A DNA stretch of 5,471 bases, taken from Lachnospiraceae bacterium. Its GTDB lineage: Bacteria; Bacillota; Clostridia; Lachnospirales; Lachnospiraceae. Positions 3,830-5,471 of the stretch are shown piece by piece. How positions within the stretch are numbered: the first letter of the stretch is position 1; each line of letters opens with the position of its first letter. The notes beneath the pieces are model-generated. The model ran no database searches. It saw only the letters and a list, made by a program, of their open reading frames with translations, and had not been told where the DNA came from. Made by a program: the position numbers and the translations under genes. The stretch covers positions 1-5,471 of the forward strand of contig JAITWD010000299.1 in the NCBI GenBank assembly GCA_031285465.1, written 5' to 3'.

Positions 3830-5155
3830 ATGAGCGACCATCAAAACAGGCAGGACAACCCAGATAATCAAATTAAACAACCCTTAAAGAAAGAAACCAT
3901 CTGCGTTCAGTCGGGCTGGAAGCCGGGTAATGGTGAACCAAGGGTATTGCCAATCTATCAGAGCACTACCTTCAAATACGATAATTCGGAACAAATGGGC
4001 AAATTGTTTGCGCTGGAGGAGTCGGGATATTTTTATACCCGTCTACAGAACCCCACCAATGATTGTGTGGCGGCGAAGATTTGCGAACTGGAAGGCGGAG
4101 TGGCGGCAATGCTGACCTCTTCCGGACAGGCGGCCAACCATTATGCCATTTTTAATATTTGCGAAGCCGGTGATCATCTGGTTTTGTCGGGAACGGTTTA
4201 TGGCGGCACCTTTAATCTGATCGTAACCACAATGAAGAAGATGGGGATATCCTGTACCGTGGTCGATCCGGATGCTTCTTATGAAGAATTATCTGCTGCC
4301 TTTCAGCCGAATACCAAATGCGTTATGGCGGAAACCATTGCCAATCCGGCACTGGTGGTGCTTGATATCGAAAAATTTGCCAAAGTGGCGCACGATCACG
4401 AAGTGCCGCTGATCATCGACAATACCTTTGCAACGCCGATCAACTGTAATCCTTTTCAATGGGGCGCCGATATCGTGACCCACTCCACGACGAAGTACAT
4501 GGATGGACATGCTGCCAGTGTCGGCGGGGCAATTGTCGATTCCGGTAACTTTGATTTCGCCCGCTATCCTGATCGTTTTCCCGGTCTGTGCAGGCCGGAC
4601 GAGACCTATCATGGGGTGGTCTATACCGAGCGTTTCGGCAAAGGAGCGTATATCACCAAGGCAACCGTTCAGTTGATGCGCGATCTGGGGTCGATCCAGG
4701 CGCCACAGAATGCCTTTTTAGTCAATATTGGTTTGGAAACCCTGCATCTACGGGTGGAACGCCATTGTGCCAATGCTCAGGCGGTTGCCGAGTATCTGGA
4801 GAAGCATGAGGCGGTTGCATGGGTAAATTACCCCGGACTGCCGGGAAACCGCTATCATGATTTGGCGCAAAAATATATGCCGAAGGGAACCTGCGGGGTA
4901 ATTTCATTTGGTCTGAAATCAGGTCGGTCGGGAGCAGAACGGTTGATGGAGCGCCTTAAGCTGGCGGCGATCGTAACCCATGTTGCCGATGCCCGTACCT
5001 GTGTATTGCATCCGGCAAGCCATACCCATCGCCAGCTGAGCGAAGAGCAGCTAAGAGAGGCGGGCGTGGCGGCCGATATGATCCGTTTTTCGGTGGGAAT
5101 CGAACATAAGGATGATATTATCGCCGATCTGGAACAGGCACTGAAGTTGAACTGA
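3830..5155 (+). CDS. metY: O-acetylhomoserine sulfhydrylase (PLP-dependent Cys/Met metabolism family)
   Basis: This enzyme makes L-homocysteine from O-acetyl-L-homoserine and sulfide, the direct sulfhydrylation route to methionine; it is a cytoplasmic PLP tetramer of the cystathionine gamma-synthase family. The 441-aa product has YTRLQNPT (69-76), whose Tyr and Arg contact PLP phosphate of the neighbouring subunit, LTSSGQAA (95-102) for the phosphate, GTVYGGT with stacking Tyr124, DNTFATP (197-203) with the pyridine-nitrogen Asp197, and HSTTKYMDGH with Schiff-base Lys222. Near the C-terminus are HPASHTHRQL and RFSVGIEH with the carboxylate-binding Arg419. The long insert at about 245-275 (PDRFPGLCRPDETYHG) separates MetY from MetB/MetC. 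The first 20 or so residues are a polar, Gln/Asn-rich extension. The start is fixed by AGGAGG at 3820-3825. O-succinylhomoserine use or a methionine gamma-lyase role is less likely. Confidence 0.93.
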   Translation: MSDHQNRQDNPDNQIKQPLKKETICVQSGWKPGNGEPRVLPIYQSTTFKYDNSEQMGKLFALEESGYFYTRLQNPTNDCVAAKICELEGGVAAMLTSSGQAANHYAIFNICEAGDHLVLSGTVYGGTFNLIVTTMKKMGISCTVVDPDASYEELSAAFQPNTKCVMAETIANPALVVLDIEKFAKVAHDHEVPLIIDNTFATPINCNPFQWGADIVTHSTTKYMDGHAASVGGAIVDSGNFDFARYPDRFPGLCRPDETYHGVVYTERFGKGAYITKATVQLMRDLGSIQAPQNAFLVNIGLETLHLRVERHCANAQAVAEYLEKHEAVAWVNYPGLPGNRYHDLAQKYMPKGTCGVISFGLKSGRSGAERLMERLKLAAIVTHVADARTCVLHPASHTHRQLSEEQLREAGVAADMIRFSVGIEHKDDIIADLEQALKLN

Positions 5156-5173
5156 TCAATCAGCGTTTCCTTA

Positions 5174-5199
5174 GATAACCAATATAGATACCAATATAG
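5174..5199 (+). repeat. Short tandem direct repeat between metY and the next gene
   Basis: GATAACCAATATA (5174-5186) is followed directly by GATACCAATATA (5187-5198), so ACCAATATAG occurs twice 12 bp apart (5178-5187 and 5190-5199). A third partial GATAACC follows at 5217-5223. The second copy ends in TATAGT (5195-5200), which could be a -10 element, though no good -35 is seen. The spacing is near one helical turn, so a regulator binding site is possible but unproven. No terminator is evident after metY. Confidence 0.4.
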
Positions 5200-5234
5200 T
5201 TTGCAAATATGTTTAAGATAACCGGGTACAACAG

Positions 5235-5471
5235 ATGATAAATCAAACCGATAAACGAGTGATCAATTACATATGGTGGTTTCTATTGACCGTAAGCACG
5301 TCGGCGGTCCTGCTACGTGTAGCCGGATCGATCAGCGGCGGTCTGCCGGGTGGCGGAACGGTCTGGATGCAGGCAGGGATAATCGCCTTATTGCTGGTAA
5401 TTTTTGCGATGGCAGGGTTAATCTTTTATTTTTCCGGCAAAGCATGGGGAGGGCGGCCTTTTAAGGGACGC
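5235..5471 (+). CDS. Unrecognised membrane protein, N-terminal fragment (runs off window)
   Basis: An open frame from ATG 5235 continues for 79 codons to the window edge without a stop. The N-terminus MINQTDKRVIN is short and charged. A hydrophobic helix follows at about residues 12-31 (YIWWFLLTV to RVAG), then a Gly-rich loop SGGLPGGG (34-41), and a second helix at about 47-67 (AGIIALLLVIFAMAGLIFYF) ending in SGKAWGGRPFKGR. The hydrophobic pattern and two clean helices support a real integral membrane protein. The ribosome binding site is weak (GGG at 5224-5226), so the start is uncertain; an in-frame TAA at 5214-5216 rules out a longer version. It begins 79 nt after metY and may be cotranscribed. 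I do not recognise the family. Confidence 0.65.
   Translation, partial: MINQTDKRVINYIWWFLLTVSTSAVLLRVAGSISGGLPGGGTVWMQAGIIALLLVIFAMAGLIFYFSGKAWGGRPFKGR

Noticed and set aside
5273..5464. 63-codon + strand frame near the right end
   Set aside because: It overlaps the frame from 5235, which encodes two clear hydrophobic helices and is open to the window edge; the 63-codon frame has no such pattern.

Overview
The window looks like chromosomal DNA from a low-to-mid GC Gram-positive bacterium, most likely Clostridia and perhaps a Eubacterium/Acetobacterium-like lineage. The basis is the alr-then-mazF gene order typical of Firmicutes, a MazF close to the Bacillus type, strong AAGGAG/AGGAGG ribosome binding sites, sigma-A-type promoters and A/T-rich spacers. 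The genus is inference. All supported genes lie on the + strand and no frameshift was seen.

Layout: the last 61 codons of alanine racemase (alr, 3-188) are followed by a gene-poor spacer (189-736). The spacer holds a terminator-like hairpin inside a larger inverted repeat (298-359) and then three near-identical 75/76-nt units (409-635), each with two hairpins. A sigma-A-type promoter (659-688) drives mazF (737-1090), an mRNA endoribonuclease toxin. No MazE-like antitoxin gene precedes it. Immediately after the mazF stop comes a second, unrelated array of about 14 units of a degenerate, self-complementary 17-mer (1091-1321). A strong promoter overlapped by a perfect inverted repeat (1332-1363) and a structured leader (about 1370-1486) precede a DUF21/CBS/CorC-HlyC membrane protein (1487-2791). 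The leader carries a good ribosome binding site in front of an ATG-TAA start-stop and has competing hairpins. Next come yebC (2925-3653) with its own probable promoter and a perfect 9-bp hairpin in its leader, a very A-rich spacer (3654-3829), metY for O-acetylhomoserine sulfhydrylase (3830-5155), and the start of an unrecognised two-helix membrane protein that runs off the window (5235-5471).

The genes do not form one pathway: cell-wall D-alanine supply, an RNase toxin, an ion-transport-type membrane protein, a ribosome-associated YebC factor and methionine/sulfur assimilation. Apparent promoters before mazF, the CorC-like gene and yebC suggest mostly separate transcription units. The most unusual part is 298-1486: an apparently orphan mazF bracketed by two tandem-repeat arrays, followed by a leader that looks like a translation-coupled switch. 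Structures were found by eye; no folding, alignment or database search was run.
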